The notes beneath the pieces were generated by a model that saw nothing but the letters and a program-made list of their open reading frames with translations, was not told the DNA's origin and did not search any database. 64,000 nucleotides of DNA from Mycolicibacterium fallax. GTDB taxonomy: Bacteria > Actinomycetota > Actinomycetes > Mycobacteriales > Mycobacteriaceae. Shown here piece by piece: positions 1-8,711 of this stretch. Both the position numbers and the translations under genes were made by a program. The stretch is from assembly GCF_010726955.1 (NCBI RefSeq), contig NZ_AP022603.1:2666001-2730000 (forward strand), in the 5' to 3' direction. Numbering within the stretch: position 1 is the stretch's first letter; every line of letters begins with the position of its first letter.

Positions 1-1
1 C

Positions 2-1036
2 TGGGTGCTCTCGGAGATCGAGGCGGTGGCGCACATGCCGTCGGGCTACCTCAGCGGGCGCTCGGTGGTGGTCCGCAACAGCCTGCGCACCGGTCTTGGC
101 CTGGCGCTGGCGGTGGCCACCACCCAGCTGTTCCCGGTGCAGCACGGATTCTGGGTGGTGCTGGCCAGCATCTCGGTGCTGCGCAGCACCGCCCTGACCA
201 CCGGCACCACCGTGCTGCGCGCGGTGCTCGGCACCTGCGGCGGCTTCGCGGTCGGCGCGGTGCTGATCGAGCTGCTCGGGGTCAATCCGGTGGTGATGTG
301 GCTGATGTTGCCGGTGGTCGCCTTCCTGGCGGCGTTCGTGCCCAAGCTGTGGTCATTCGCGGCCGGCCAGGCCGCGTTCACCATGCTGGTGTTGATCGTG
401 TTCAACCTGATCCACCCGTCGGGCTGGCAGGTCGGGCTGCTGCGGATCGAGGACATTCTGGTCGGCGGCACGGTCGGCGCGGTGGTCTCCACGCTGCTGT
501 GGCCGCGCGGCACCGGCAATGCCGTGCAGCGGGCCATCCGGGCGGCCTCCGACGTCGGCTTCGCCTACCTGCGCGCGGCCGTCGGCCGGATCACCGGCCG
601 GACCGACCCCGCGGCCGTCGCCGCCCTCGGGGTGCAGGCGCTGGCCGCCGCCAGCACCCTGGACGACGGCCTGCGCCAGTACCTGTCGGAAAGCGGCGGG
701 CCGGCCGACATCCGGACGCCGATCATCCAGGAGACCAACCGGGTCACCGCGCTGCGCGCGGCGGCCGATCTGATCGCCGACATTCCCCGGCCACCGGCGC
801 CGGAGGCCTACCCGGGCACCCGCGCGGTGCTGGACGACTTCGCGACTGCGGTGTGCGATCGCGCCGGGGACCCGGTGGCGTTCACCGCACATTTCGTGAC
901 GGCGCTGCGCGCCGAATCGGCCGAGGTGGGGCGACCGGTCACCGATGCGTTGCCGCTGGTGTCGGTCGCCGCCAACCTCGGCGAGCTGGCAGTGCTCTAT
1001 CCGGAGCTCTATCCGAAGCCCTACCCGGAGCGCTGA
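2..1036 (+). CDS. FUSC-family membrane protein, C-terminal part (cut by window start)
   Basis: The reading frame is open to the window edge, so the N-terminus lies outside; the GTG at 5 is probably internal. The visible ~344 residues start with a charged stretch, then about five hydrophobic segments between residues ~28 and 165, ending in LLWPRG, followed by a ~170-residue soluble helical tail. This arrangement of a membrane module plus helical domain matches the fusaric-acid-resistance (FUSC/YccS-like) family of inner-membrane proteins, which are linked to export of aromatic acids. The substrate here is unknown. The gene ends tail-to-tail with the pirin gene and overlaps it by 16 bp. Confidence 0.75.
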   Translation, partial: WVLSEIEAVAHMPSGYLSGRSVVVRNSLRTGLGLALAVATTQLFPVQHGFWVVLASISVLRSTALTTGTTVLRAVLGTCGGFAVGAVLIELLGVNPVVMWLMLPVVAFLAAFVPKLWSFAAGQAAFTMLVLIVFNLIHPSGWQVGLLRIEDILVGGTVGAVVSTLLWPRGTGNAVQRAIRAASDVGFAYLRAAVGRITGRTDPAAVAALGVQALAAASTLDDGLRQYLSESGGPADIRTPIIQETNRVTALRAAADLIADIPRPPAPEAYPGTRAVLDDFATAVCDRAGDPVAFTAHFVTALRAESAEVGRPVTDALPLVSVAANLGELAVLYPELYPKPYPER

Positions 1037-2007
1037 CCGGTCGCCCGGTGCGGCCGCAGTGCGCCCGCCGGGATCGCCCCGAACCGGCCCGCCTGGTAGT
1101 CCTCCAGCGCCTCGATCACCTCGGCCTTGGTGTTCATCACGAACGGCCCGTAGTGGAAGACCCGCTCCCGGATCGGCTTACCGCCCAGCAGCAGCACCTC
1201 CAGGGCCGGCCGGTTGGCGTCCTGGGTTGCGGCGGCGTCCACCGTGATCCGGTCGCCGGCGCCGAGCACCGCGAGTTGGCCCTGCTCGATCGGGTGGCCG
1301 TCGGGTCCGACGCTGCCCCGCCCGGACAGCACGTAGACCAGCGCATTGAAGCTCCGGTCCCAGGGCAGGTTCAGCCGCGCACCGGGTTGCACGGTGGCGT
1401 GCGCCACGGTGATCGGGGTGTGCGTGACGCCGGGGCCGCGGTGCCCGTCGACGTCGCCGGCGATCAGGCGCAGCAGCGCGCCGCCGTCGGCCGAGGACAG
1501 CAACCCGGCCTGCTCGGCCTCGATGGACTGGTAGCGCGGGGCGGCGAACTTGTCGGCGCGCGGCAGGTTCACCCACAGCTGCAGGCCGTGGAACAGGCCG
1601 CCGCTCTCGACGAGTTCGGCGGGCGGGGTCTCGATGTGCAGGATGCCCGACCCGGCGGTCATCCACTGGGTGGCGCCGTCGCCGATCAGCCCGCCGCCGC
1701 CGTGCGAGTCCTGGTGGGCGAACTGCCCGTCGATCATGTAGGTGACGGTCTCGAAGCCGCGGTGCGGATGCCAGTCGGTGCCGCGCGGTTCGCCCGGTTC
1801 GTAGTCGACCTCACCCATCTGGTCGAGGTGGACGAATGGGTCGAGGTCGGCGGCGGACACCCCGGCGAAGGCCCGGACCACCGGGAATCCCTCGCCCTCG
1901 ATGCCGCGCGGGCCGGTGGTGATGGATCGCACCGGCCGTTCGGCCTGGTCGGGGGTGGCCGCGGTGATCCGCGGCAGGGTCAACGTGTCGGCGGTGATGG
2001 CAGGCAT
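1021..2007 (-). CDS. pirin family protein
   Basis: This 328-residue bicupin-type protein belongs to the pirin family. The N-terminal cupin carries the metal-binding signature HPHRGFETVTYMIDG followed by WMTAGSGILHIE; the histidines and glutamate that bind Fe in human pirin are in place. Family members are quercetinase-like or transcriptional cofactors, and the role here is unknown. The ATG at 2007 was chosen because AAGGAGGAAT lies just upstream; a longer open frame to 2043 has no such site. The last 16 bp overlap the convergent FUSC gene. Confidence 0.88.
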   Translation of the reverse strand: MPAITADTLTLPRITAATPDQAERPVRSITTGPRGIEGEGFPVVRAFAGVSAADLDPFVHLDQMGEVDYEPGEPRGTDWHPHRGFETVTYMIDGQFAHQDSHGGGGLIGDGATQWMTAGSGILHIETPPAELVESGGLFHGLQLWVNLPRADKFAAPRYQSIEAEQAGLLSSADGGALLRLIAGDVDGHRGPGVTHTPITVAHATVQPGARLNLPWDRSFNALVYVLSGRGSVGPDGHPIEQGQLAVLGAGDRITVDAAATQDANRPALEVLLLGGKPIRERVFHYGPFVMNTKAEVIEALEDYQAGRFGAIPAGALRPHRATGQRSG

Positions 2008-2070
2008 CGGATTCCTCCTTGAATTGAGAACTACCCCAATCAACCGGACTGCGGTCCGTTTATTCCCGGA

Positions 2071-3747
2071 TCAGCCGAGCAGGGCGTGCGCGGCGGCGCG
2101 CGCCTCCGCGGCGCCGGCCGCGGCCAGCACCGCCGCGGCCGCCTCCTCGCACTGCGCGAGCGATACCGCGGCGAGCCGGGCGCCCACCGCGGGGACCGCG
2201 GCCGAGGCCGCCGACAGCGAGGTGACGCCCATCCCGGCCAGCACGCAGGCCAGCAGCGGGTCGGCCGCCGCCTCCCCGCACACCCCGACCGGCTTACCCG
2301 CGGCGCGGCCCGCGGCGGCCGCCACCGCCACCAGTGCCAGCACCCCGGGCTGCCAGGGGTCGGTCAGCGCCGCCAGCTCGGCCGACATCCGGTCGGCGGC
2401 CATCGTGTACTGAGCCAGATCGTTGGTGCCGACGGACAGGAAGTCCACGTGTTCGAGGATCCGGTCGGCCAGCAACGCGGCGGCCGGGATCTCGATCATC
2501 ACCCCGGGCCGCAGGCCGTGCGCCCGGGCCCGCTCGGCGAAGTCCCGGGCCTCGGCGGGGGTGGCGATCATCGGCGCCATCACCCAGGGCGCCACCCCGG
2601 CGAGTTCGGCGGCCCGGGCGATCCCGGCCAGCTGACGGTCCAGCAGGCCGGGGTTGGCGACCGCGATCCGGATGCCCCGCACCCCGAGCGCCGGGTTCGG
2701 CTCATCGGCGTGTCCGGCGAACTTCAGCGGCTTGTCGGATCCGGCGTCCAGGGTGCGGATCACCACCTTGCCCGCCGGGAAGGCCGCCAGCACCTCGGCG
2801 TAGATCTGGGCCTGCTCGGCCACCGACGGTTCGGTCTCCCGGTTCAAGAAGCACAGCTCGGTGCGGAACAGCCCCACCCCCTCGGCCGGGGTGTCCGCGG
2901 CGGCCCGGGCGGCGGCACCGTCCTGCACATTGGCCAGCACCTCGACGCGGTGGCCGTCGGCGGTGCCGCCGGGTCCGGCCCAGTTCGCCAGCGCGGCGGC
3001 GGCCCGCTCGGCCGCCGCAACCTCGGCCGCGGCCCGGGCCGGGTCCGGTTCGACGACGACGACCCCGCGGGTGCCGTCGATCAGCACCATCGTCTCGGCC
3101 GCGACGCCGTCGAGCCCGGCCACCGCCACCACGCACGGGATGCCCAACTGCCGGGCGATGATCGCGGTGTGGCTGGTCGGCCCGCCCAGGCTGGTCGCCA
3201 GCCCGACCACCAGCGACGGGTCCAGGCCCGCGGTGTCGGCGGGGGCCAGGTCGTCGGCGCACAGGATCGACGGCGTCGCCGGCACCGGCACGCCGGGCTC
3301 GGGCAGGCCGAGCAGTTCGGCGGTGACCCGGTCCCGGATGTCGCACAGGTCGGTGACCCGCTCGGCCATCAGTCCACCCGCCTTGGCGAACATCTCGGCA
3401 AAGAAGGCGACCGAATCGTGGGTGGCCCGCGGCGCCGGGACGCCCGCGGCGATGCCGCTGCGGGCCCGGCTCAGCCAGGCCTTGTCCAGGGCCAGTTGCG
3501 CGGTCGCCGCCAACACTTCCGCGGCCACGCCGGTGGCCGCCGCCGCCCGGTCGCGCAGCCGCGCGGCCACCGCCGCGGCGGCGGCATCGAAGCGGGCGGC
3601 TTCGGCCTCCCGATCGGCGGCCGCCAGCTCGGCCAGCCCGGCCAGGTCCGGCTGCGGCGCGCGGCCGGGCCGGATCACCGGCGCGTAGCGCACCCCGGAA
3701 ACGACGGGGACTCCGGCCAGTGAGATGGGTGGCGTGACGATGTTCAT
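2071..3747 (-). CDS. ptsI: phosphoenolpyruvate-protein phosphotransferase (PTS enzyme I)
   Basis: Enzyme I of 558 residues starts the PTS phosphorelay by taking phosphate from PEP and passing it to HPr. The swivelling domain has the active-site motif GGPTSHTAIIAR with phospho-accepting His193. The C-terminal PEP-binding barrel shows the RTLDAGSDKPL, SVGTNDLAQYT and GVCGEAAADP (catalytic Cys) motifs. It is divergent from the fruR-fruK-fruA-ptsH operon, giving a self-contained fructose PTS. The ATG at 3747 is preferred over an open frame to 3876: homology begins here and a TAATCT -10 element sits 7 nt upstream, the spacing of a leaderless transcript. Confidence 0.95.
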   Translation of the reverse strand: MNIVTPPISLAGVPVVSGVRYAPVIRPGRAPQPDLAGLAELAAADREAEAARFDAAAAAVAARLRDRAAAATGVAAEVLAATAQLALDKAWLSRARSGIAAGVPAPRATHDSVAFFAEMFAKAGGLMAERVTDLCDIRDRVTAELLGLPEPGVPVPATPSILCADDLAPADTAGLDPSLVVGLATSLGGPTSHTAIIARQLGIPCVVAVAGLDGVAAETMVLIDGTRGVVVVEPDPARAAAEVAAAERAAAALANWAGPGGTADGHRVEVLANVQDGAAARAAADTPAEGVGLFRTELCFLNRETEPSVAEQAQIYAEVLAAFPAGKVVIRTLDAGSDKPLKFAGHADEPNPALGVRGIRIAVANPGLLDRQLAGIARAAELAGVAPWVMAPMIATPAEARDFAERARAHGLRPGVMIEIPAAALLADRILEHVDFLSVGTNDLAQYTMAADRMSAELAALTDPWQPGVLALVAVAAAAGRAAGKPVGVCGEAAADPLLACVLAGMGVTSLSAASAAVPAVGARLAAVSLAQCEEAAAAVLAAAGAAEARAAAHALLG

Positions 3748-3754
3748 GTGAGCC

Positions 3755-3782
3755 AGATTACAAGAAACTCTTGACAAAGCAA
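3755..3782 (-). promoter_or_regulatory. leaderless promoter of ptsI
   Basis: On the minus strand TTGCTT (3782-3777), a 16-nt spacer and TAATCT (3760-3755, TANNNT type) lie exactly 7 nt before the ATG of ptsI. That places the start site at or next to the A of the start codon, as in leaderless mycobacterial genes. There is no Shine-Dalgarno sequence. Inferred from sequence only. Confidence 0.55.
3761..3773. promoter_or_regulatory. inverted repeat CAAGA-AAC-TCTTG, candidate FruR operator
   Basis: A perfect 5-bp inverted repeat with a 3-bp centre fills most of the spacer of the ptsI promoter. It also overlaps a TTGACA (3771-3776) that could be the -35 of the divergent regulator gene. One bound repressor could therefore block both transcription units. 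The assignment to the DeoR-type regulator rests on position only. Confidence 0.45.
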
Positions 3783-3799
3783 CACATTCACGATTAAAA
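3771..3799 (+). promoter_or_regulatory. possible promoter of the fruR-fruK-fruA-ptsH operon
   Basis: TTGACA at 3771-3776, a 17-nt spacer and the weak -10 TTAAAA (3794-3799) lie about 80 nt before the GTG at 3878. The region is strikingly AT-rich for this genome. The -35 is a perfect consensus, the -10 is poor. Confidence 0.35.
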
Positions 3800-3877
3800 C
3801 AACATATATCCAAATGAATCAGGCGTAATCCAACCGGCCCGGCCGCCAACGGCGGGGCGTCGACAGTCCGGAGCACC

Positions 3878-4645
3878 GTGTACCCCGAAGAACGTCAGCA
3901 GGCCATCGCCTCGACCGTGCTCGCCCGCGGGCGGGCGTCGGTGACCGAGCTTGCCGAGGCCTACGCGGTCACCACCGAAACGGTGCGCCGCGACCTGGCC
4001 GCGCTCGAGCGCACCGGGGTGCTGCAGCGGGTGCACGGCGGCGCGGTCCCGACCCGCGCGGTGCGCCTGGTCGAACCCGGGGTCAGCGAACGCGAGAGCA
4101 CCCACGCCGAGGCCAAGGCGGCCATCGGCGCCGCCGCCGCCGACTTCTTTCCGCCCGACGGCGGCACCGTGCTGATCGATGCCGGCACCACCACCGCGCG
4201 GGTCGCCGACCACATCCCCACCGACCGGCGGCTGTCGGTGGTCACCAACAGCATCCCGGTCGCGGCCCGGTTGTTCGGGCTGCCCACGGTGACGCTGCAC
4301 CTGCTCGGCGGCCGGGTCCGCGCCCAGACCCAGGCCGCCGTCGGCGACGCCGCAGTGCGGATGCTGGAGACCCTGCGGGTCGACGTCGCGTTCCTGGGCG
4401 CCAACGGCGTCACCGTCGAGCACGGCCTGTCCACCCCGGACAGCGAGGAGGCCGCGGTGAAGCGCGCCATGGTCCGCAGCGCCAACTACGTCGTGGCCGT
4501 CGCCGACTCCGCCAAGCTCGGCCGGGAATCCTTCATCGGCTTCGCGCCGATCACCGAGATCGACGCGCTGGTGACCGATCGCGGCATCGCCGACGCCGAC
4601 CACCGGTCGCTGACCGCCGCGGGCGTTGAGGTGGTGCTCGCGTGA
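3878..4645 (+). CDS. fruR: DeoR/GlpR-family transcriptional regulator of the fructose PTS
   Basis: This 255-residue protein has the DeoR architecture: an N-terminal winged HTH (residues ~5-57, with SVTELAEAYAVTTETVRRDL as the reading helices and a GVLQRVHGGA wing) and a C-terminal sugar-phosphate sensor domain with DAGTTTARVAD and LGANGVTVEHGLSTPD. Regulators of this type beside fruK sense fructose 1-phosphate or 1,6-bisphosphate. The GTG start at 3878 follows the divergent control region, and the stop overlaps the fruK start by 4 bp (GTGA), so the two are co-translated. Symbol assigned by context. Confidence 0.88.
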   Translation: MYPEERQQAIASTVLARGRASVTELAEAYAVTTETVRRDLAALERTGVLQRVHGGAVPTRAVRLVEPGVSERESTHAEAKAAIGAAAADFFPPDGGTVLIDAGTTTARVADHIPTDRRLSVVTNSIPVAARLFGLPTVTLHLLGGRVRAQTQAAVGDAAVRMLETLRVDVAFLGANGVTVEHGLSTPDSEEAAVKRAMVRSANYVVAVADSAKLGRESFIGFAPITEIDALVTDRGIADADHRSLTAAGVEVVLA

Positions 4646-5613
4646 TCCTCACCGTGACCCCGAACCCCAGCATCGACCGCACCATCACGCTGCCGTCGGC
4701 GCTGGTCCGCGGCGCCGTCCAGCGGGTCGAGGCGGTCTGCGCCGAGCCCGGCGGCAAGGGCGTCAACGTCGCCCGCGCGCTGACCATGGCCGGGGTGGAC
4801 ACCGTCGCCCTGCTGCCCGCCGGCCCCGGCGACGCCTTCCTGACGCTGCTGGCCGGCACCGCCGTCCGACACGCCACCGTGACCGCCCCGGGCATGGTGC
4901 GCACCAACCTCACCCTCACCGAACCCGACGGCACCACCACCAAGCTCAACGAGCCCGGCGCCGTGCGCGACGCCGGCGACACCGCCGCGCTGACCGAGGC
5001 GGTGCTGGCCCGGGCCGGCGGCGCCGACTGGGTGGTGCTGTCCGGATCGCTGCCCCCGGGCATGCCGGTGACCTGGTACGCCGACATCACCCGCCGGCTC
5101 ACCGGCGCCGGTACCCGGGTCGCCGTGGACACCTCCGACGCGCCGCTGGCCGCGCTGGCCGCCGGCTTCACGGCCGCCGCGCCGGATCTGATCAAGCCCA
5201 ACGCCGAGGAGCTGGCCGGGCTGGTGGGCGCCGACCCCGCGGCGCTGGAGTCCGCCGCCCGGCACGGCGATCCGGGGCCGGTACTGGCCGCGGCGGCCCA
5301 ACTGGTGGACCGCGGGGTGAGCGCCGTGCTGGCCACCCTCGGCGCAGCCGGGGCGGTGCTGGTCAACGCCGACGCCGCCTGGCTGGCGGTGCCGCCGCCG
5401 ATCGCCGCGCGCAGCACCGTCGGGGCCGGGGACTCGTCGCTGGCCGGCTACCTGCGGGCCGAGGTCAGCGGCGCCGAACCGGCCGACTGCCTGGCCATGG
5501 CGGTGGCCTACGGCAGCGCCGCCGCGGCACTGCCGGGCTCGGCGCTGCCGGGCCCCGAACAGCTGGACCCCGCCGCGGTCACGGTCACCGCACTGGCCGG
5601 CCGCCGATCCTGA
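4642..5613 (+). CDS. fruK: 1-phosphofructokinase (PfkB family)
   Basis: FruK phosphorylates fructose 1-phosphate, the product of the PTS, to fructose 1,6-bisphosphate. The 323-residue PfkB-fold protein shows the N-terminal substrate motif GGKGVNVARAL (residues ~36-46) and the C-terminal ATP/anion-hole motif VGAGDSSLAGYL with the catalytic Asp. The GTG start overlaps the regulator stop. It sits between regulator and transporter as expected for a fru operon; a 31-nt gap separates it from fruA. Confidence 0.93.
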   Translation: MILTVTPNPSIDRTITLPSALVRGAVQRVEAVCAEPGGKGVNVARALTMAGVDTVALLPAGPGDAFLTLLAGTAVRHATVTAPGMVRTNLTLTEPDGTTTKLNEPGAVRDAGDTAALTEAVLARAGGADWVVLSGSLPPGMPVTWYADITRRLTGAGTRVAVDTSDAPLAALAAGFTAAAPDLIKPNAEELAGLVGADPAALESAARHGDPGPVLAAAAQLVDRGVSAVLATLGAAGAVLVNADAAWLAVPPPIAARSTVGAGDSSLAGYLRAEVSGAEPADCLAMAVAYGSAAAALPGSALPGPEQLDPAAVTVTALAGRRS

Positions 5614-5644
5614 ATCCCCTGATCACGCCGACGAAAGTACTGCC

Positions 5645-7756
5645 ATGACGAACACCGAACAGCCGGTCACCACCGCGGACCTGGTCCTCCTGGACATCGA
5701 CGCCGGTGCCGACAAGGCCGCCGTGATCGGCCGGCTGGCCCGCCAGGCCGCCGACGCCGGCCGCTGCACCGACCCGGACGGTCTGACCGGCGCGGCACTG
5801 GAGCGCGAGGCCAAGTCCGCCACCGGGCTGCCCGGTGGCATCGCCATCCCGCACTGCCGCTCGCCGTACGTCGAGGTCCCGACGATTGGCTTCGCCCGGC
5901 TGCACCCCAAGGTCGACTTCGGCGCACCCGACGGCGGCGCCGACCTGGTGTTCCTGATCGCCGCACCGGACGCCGGCGGCGCCGAGCACATGAAGCTGCT
6001 GTCCAGCCTGGCCCGCGCGCTGGTGCGACCGGACTTCGTCGCGGCGCTGCGGGACGCCGGCACCGCCGAGGACGTGGTGACGCTGATCGACGGCGCGGTC
6101 CACCCCGCGCCCAAACCCACCTCGCCCAAACCCACCTCGCCCAAACCCACCTCGCCCAAGCCGGCCGCCACACCGGCCGCACCCGGCACCCCGGCCACCC
6201 CGGCAGCGCCGCAGGCCGCCGACGCGCCGAAGAACGCCGCCCGGGTGGTCGCCGTCACCGCCTGCCCGACCGGCATCGCACACACCTACATGGCCGCCGA
6301 CGCGCTCACACTGGCCGCCGAACGTGCTGGGGTGGAGTTCGCCGTCGAGACCCAGGGCTCCTCCGGCAGCACCCCGCTGGCCGCCGACGTCATCGCCGCG
6401 GCCGACGCCGTCATCTTCGCCACCGACGTCGGGGTCAAGGACCGCGGCCGGTTCGCCGGCAAGCCGGTCGTCGCCTCCGGGGTCAAGCGGGCCATCAACG
6501 AACCCGACACGATGCTCGCCGAGGCGGTCGCCGCCGCGGGCAATCCGGCTGCCGCCCGGGTCGAGGGCGGCGGCGGGGCCGGCGGCGCGGCCGATGCCGC
6601 GCCGGGCTCCGGCGATGTCGGCTGGGGCACCCGCACCCGGCAGATCCTGCTCACCGGCGTGAGCTACATGATCCCGTTCGTCGCCGCCGGTGGTCTGCTG
6701 ATCGCGCTGGGCTTCCTGGTCGGCGGCTACCAGCTCGGCAATGGTGTCGACGGGCAGCGTCCGGCCGGCTACGGCCTGAACTCGGTCGGCGCACACATCG
6801 CCGCCGCGAACTCGCTGACCGACCTGCCCGACGGCGGCCTGCGGGTCTACCTCGGCGCGGTGCTGTTCAGCGTCGGGCAGCTGGCGTTCATGTTCCTGGT
6901 GCCCGCGCTGGCCGGCTACATCGCCTTCGCGATGGCTGACCGGCCCGGCCTGGCGCCCGGCTTCACCGCGGGTGCGGTGGCGGTCTTCGTGCAGGCCGGA
7001 TTCATCGGCGGCCTGGTCGGCGGCGTGATCGCCGGTCTGGTCGCCGCGGCCCTCGGCCGGATCGACGCGCCCCGCTGGCTGCGCGGCCTGATGCCGGTGG
7101 TGATCATCCCGCTGGGCGCCTCGCTGGTCGTCGGACTGTCGATGTTCCTGCTGCTGGGCCGTCCGCTGGCGGCCGCCAAGAACGGCCTGGAGCACTGGCT
7201 GGCCGGGATGACCGGCGCCTCGGTGATCGTGCTCGGGATCATCCTCGGCCTGATGATGTGCTTCGACCTCGGCGGGCCGGTGAACAAGGCGGCCTATGCC
7301 TTCGCGGCGGCCGGGCTCTCGGTCACCGATGTGCCGTCCATGCGGATCATGGCCGCGGTGATGGCCGCCGGCATGGTGCCCCCGCTGGCGATGGCGCTGG
7401 CCACCGCGCTGCGGCCCCGGCTGTTCAGCGCGCCGGAGCGGGAGAACGGCCGGGCGGCCTGGCTGCTGGGCGCCTCATTCATCTCCGAGGGCGCCATCCC
7501 GTTCGCCGCGGCCGACCCGCTGCGGGTGATCCCGTCGATGATGGCCGGCGGCGCGGTGACCGGCGCGCTGGTGATGGCGTTCGACGTCACCTCGAAGGCG
7601 CCGCACGGCGGCATCTTCGTGATCTTCGCAATCGGCAATGTGCTGGGCTTCGTGCTGGCGCTGGCCGCGGGCACCGTCGTCGGCGCGATCGCCGTCATCC
7701 TCGCCAAACAGCTGACCGGGTCCACACCCGCATCCCCGGCGCCCGTCGCCGCCTGA
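5645..7756 (+). CDS. fruA: PTS fructose transporter, fused EIIABC
   Basis: This 703-residue fusion imports and phosphorylates fructose. Order: EIIA (residues ~8-152, phospho-His70 in GIAIPHC); a Pro/Ala-rich linker (~153-197) holding three TSPKP units; EIIB (~198-295, phospho-Cys207 in VTACPTGIAHTYMAA); a second Gly/Ala linker; EIIC membrane domain (~330-690) with many hydrophobic segments and the conserved FDLGGPVNKAA and SEGAIPFAAADP motifs. All three phosphotransfer residues are present. It is followed after 34 nt by ptsH, completing the relay. Confidence 0.95.
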   Translation: MTNTEQPVTTADLVLLDIDAGADKAAVIGRLARQAADAGRCTDPDGLTGAALEREAKSATGLPGGIAIPHCRSPYVEVPTIGFARLHPKVDFGAPDGGADLVFLIAAPDAGGAEHMKLLSSLARALVRPDFVAALRDAGTAEDVVTLIDGAVHPAPKPTSPKPTSPKPTSPKPAATPAAPGTPATPAAPQAADAPKNAARVVAVTACPTGIAHTYMAADALTLAAERAGVEFAVETQGSSGSTPLAADVIAAADAVIFATDVGVKDRGRFAGKPVVASGVKRAINEPDTMLAEAVAAAGNPAAARVEGGGGAGGAADAAPGSGDVGWGTRTRQILLTGVSYMIPFVAAGGLLIALGFLVGGYQLGNGVDGQRPAGYGLNSVGAHIAAANSLTDLPDGGLRVYLGAVLFSVGQLAFMFLVPALAGYIAFAMADRPGLAPGFTAGAVAVFVQAGFIGGLVGGVIAGLVAAALGRIDAPRWLRGLMPVVIIPLGASLVVGLSMFLLLGRPLAAAKNGLEHWLAGMTGASVIVLGIILGLMMCFDLGGPVNKAAYAFAAAGLSVTDVPSMRIMAAVMAAGMVPPLAMALATALRPRLFSAPERENGRAAWLLGASFISEGAIPFAAADPLRVIPSMMAGGAVTGALVMAFDVTSKAPHGGIFVIFAIGNVLGFVLALAAGTVVGAIAVILAKQLTGSTPASPAPVAA
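6110..6154. repeat. three tandem 15-bp repeats in the fruA linker
   Basis: The unit CCCAAACCCACCTCG occurs three times without mismatch at 6110, 6125 and 6140, and a fourth partial copy (CCCAAG) follows. It encodes PKPTS repeats in the EIIA-EIIB linker. The period is a multiple of three, so gain or loss of units would change linker length without breaking the frame. Confidence 0.9.
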
Positions 7757-7790
7757 CCCCCACCGGAAAACCCCGAGATAGGAGCATCAG

Positions 7791-8051
7791 ATGCCCAGCA
7801 AGAATGTCATCGTCGGATCCGCCGTCGGCCTGCACGCCCGCCCGGCCGCGATCATCGCCGACGCCGTCACCGCCTCCGGCGCCGAGGTCACCCTGGCCTA
7901 TGACGGCGGCGAGCCGGTGGACGCCGGTTCCGCGCTGATGATCATGACCCTGGGTGCCGGCAACGGGGCGGAGGTGACGGTGGCCTGCGACGACGCCGCG
8001 GTGTTGGCGCAGATCGCCGAACTCGTCGGCAAGGACCTCGACGCCGAGTGA
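7791..8051 (+). CDS. ptsH: phosphocarrier protein HPr
   Basis: An 86-residue HPr that carries phosphate from enzyme I to EIIA. The active-site motif GLHARPAA has phospho-His15, and the region around residues 44-50 (AGSALMIMTLG) includes the Ser46-type site used for regulation in Gram-positives, though no HPr kinase is seen in the window. GATAGGAG precedes the ATG. It is the last gene of the fru operon. Confidence 0.95.
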   Translation: MPSKNVIVGSAVGLHARPAAIIADAVTASGAEVTLAYDGGEPVDAGSALMIMTLGAGNGAEVTVACDDAAVLAQIAELVGKDLDAE

Positions 8052-8056
8052 GCTCG

Positions 8057-8068
8057 GCGCCCGGGCGC
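8057..8068. terminator. 12-bp palindrome between convergent genes
   Basis: GCGCCCGGGCGC is a perfect palindrome in the 19-nt gap between the convergent ptsH and nitroreductase-family genes. It could act in a terminator, but there is no T-tract and the hairpin would be small. Confidence 0.25.
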
Positions 8069-8070
8069 GG

Positions 8071-8520
8071 TCAGGACGCGTCGCGCGGCTCGCAGATCAG
8101 CAGCGGGATCACCCGGTCGGTCTTGGCCTGGTAGCCCGCGTAGCCGCGGTAGGCCTTGACCACCCGGGGCCAGAGCTGGTCGCGCTCGGCCGCGGTCGCG
8201 GTGCGCGCGGTCATCGGGCGCACCACCCCGTCCACGGTCAGCGTGACCTCCGGGTTGGCCACCGCGTTGCGATACCAGTCCGGGTCCTTGGGGTCCCCGC
8301 CCTTGGACGCCACCAGCACGATCCGGTTGTCGTCATGCACCGGCGTGGTCAGCATGTTGGCGAACCGCCGTCCGGATTTGCGCCCGACGGTGTGCAGCTC
8401 GACGGTCTTCATGCCCATGATGGTCCGCGGGTACCGGCCGAAGGTCAGCGCCAGCAGCAGCCGGTGCCCGATCTCCAGCGGATTGCCCCGGCCCTTTTTC
8501 TCGGGTTCGGCAGCGCTCAT
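8071..8520 (-). CDS. nitroreductase/deazaflavin-dependent (Ddn-like, DUF385) protein
   Basis: A 149-residue split-barrel protein of the family that includes the F420-dependent nitroreductase Ddn. Visible features are VELHTVGRKSGRRFANMLTTPV, the family's typical G-R-K-S-G-x-x-R core, and PDWYRNAVANPEVTLTVDG. Relatives reduce quinones or enones with F420H2; whether this one does is not shown. The ATG at 8520 was chosen because homology starts just after it; the open frame continues to 8814 without family similarity. Confidence 0.85.
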   Translation of the reverse strand: MSAAEPEKKGRGNPLEIGHRLLLALTFGRYPRTIMGMKTVELHTVGRKSGRRFANMLTTPVHDDNRIVLVASKGGDPKDPDWYRNAVANPEVTLTVDGVVRPMTARTATAAERDQLWPRVVKAYRGYAGYQAKTDRVIPLLICEPRDAS

Positions 8521-8711
8521 GGCTCCACGGTAGTCCGCCCCGCCCCGCGAGCGCTCACCCCTGGACGCCCGCACCGGCGCGTCCCGTACCGGGTTGAGCC
8601 GTCGGCGCGGTGGCCGCCCGGGCCGACGGTGCAGCAACCGGCGGGCCCGGGGCGTCCCGGGTCGCGGACACCCCGTCGCGGCCGTTGACGACGGCGGCCG
8701 ACCGGGCCAGG

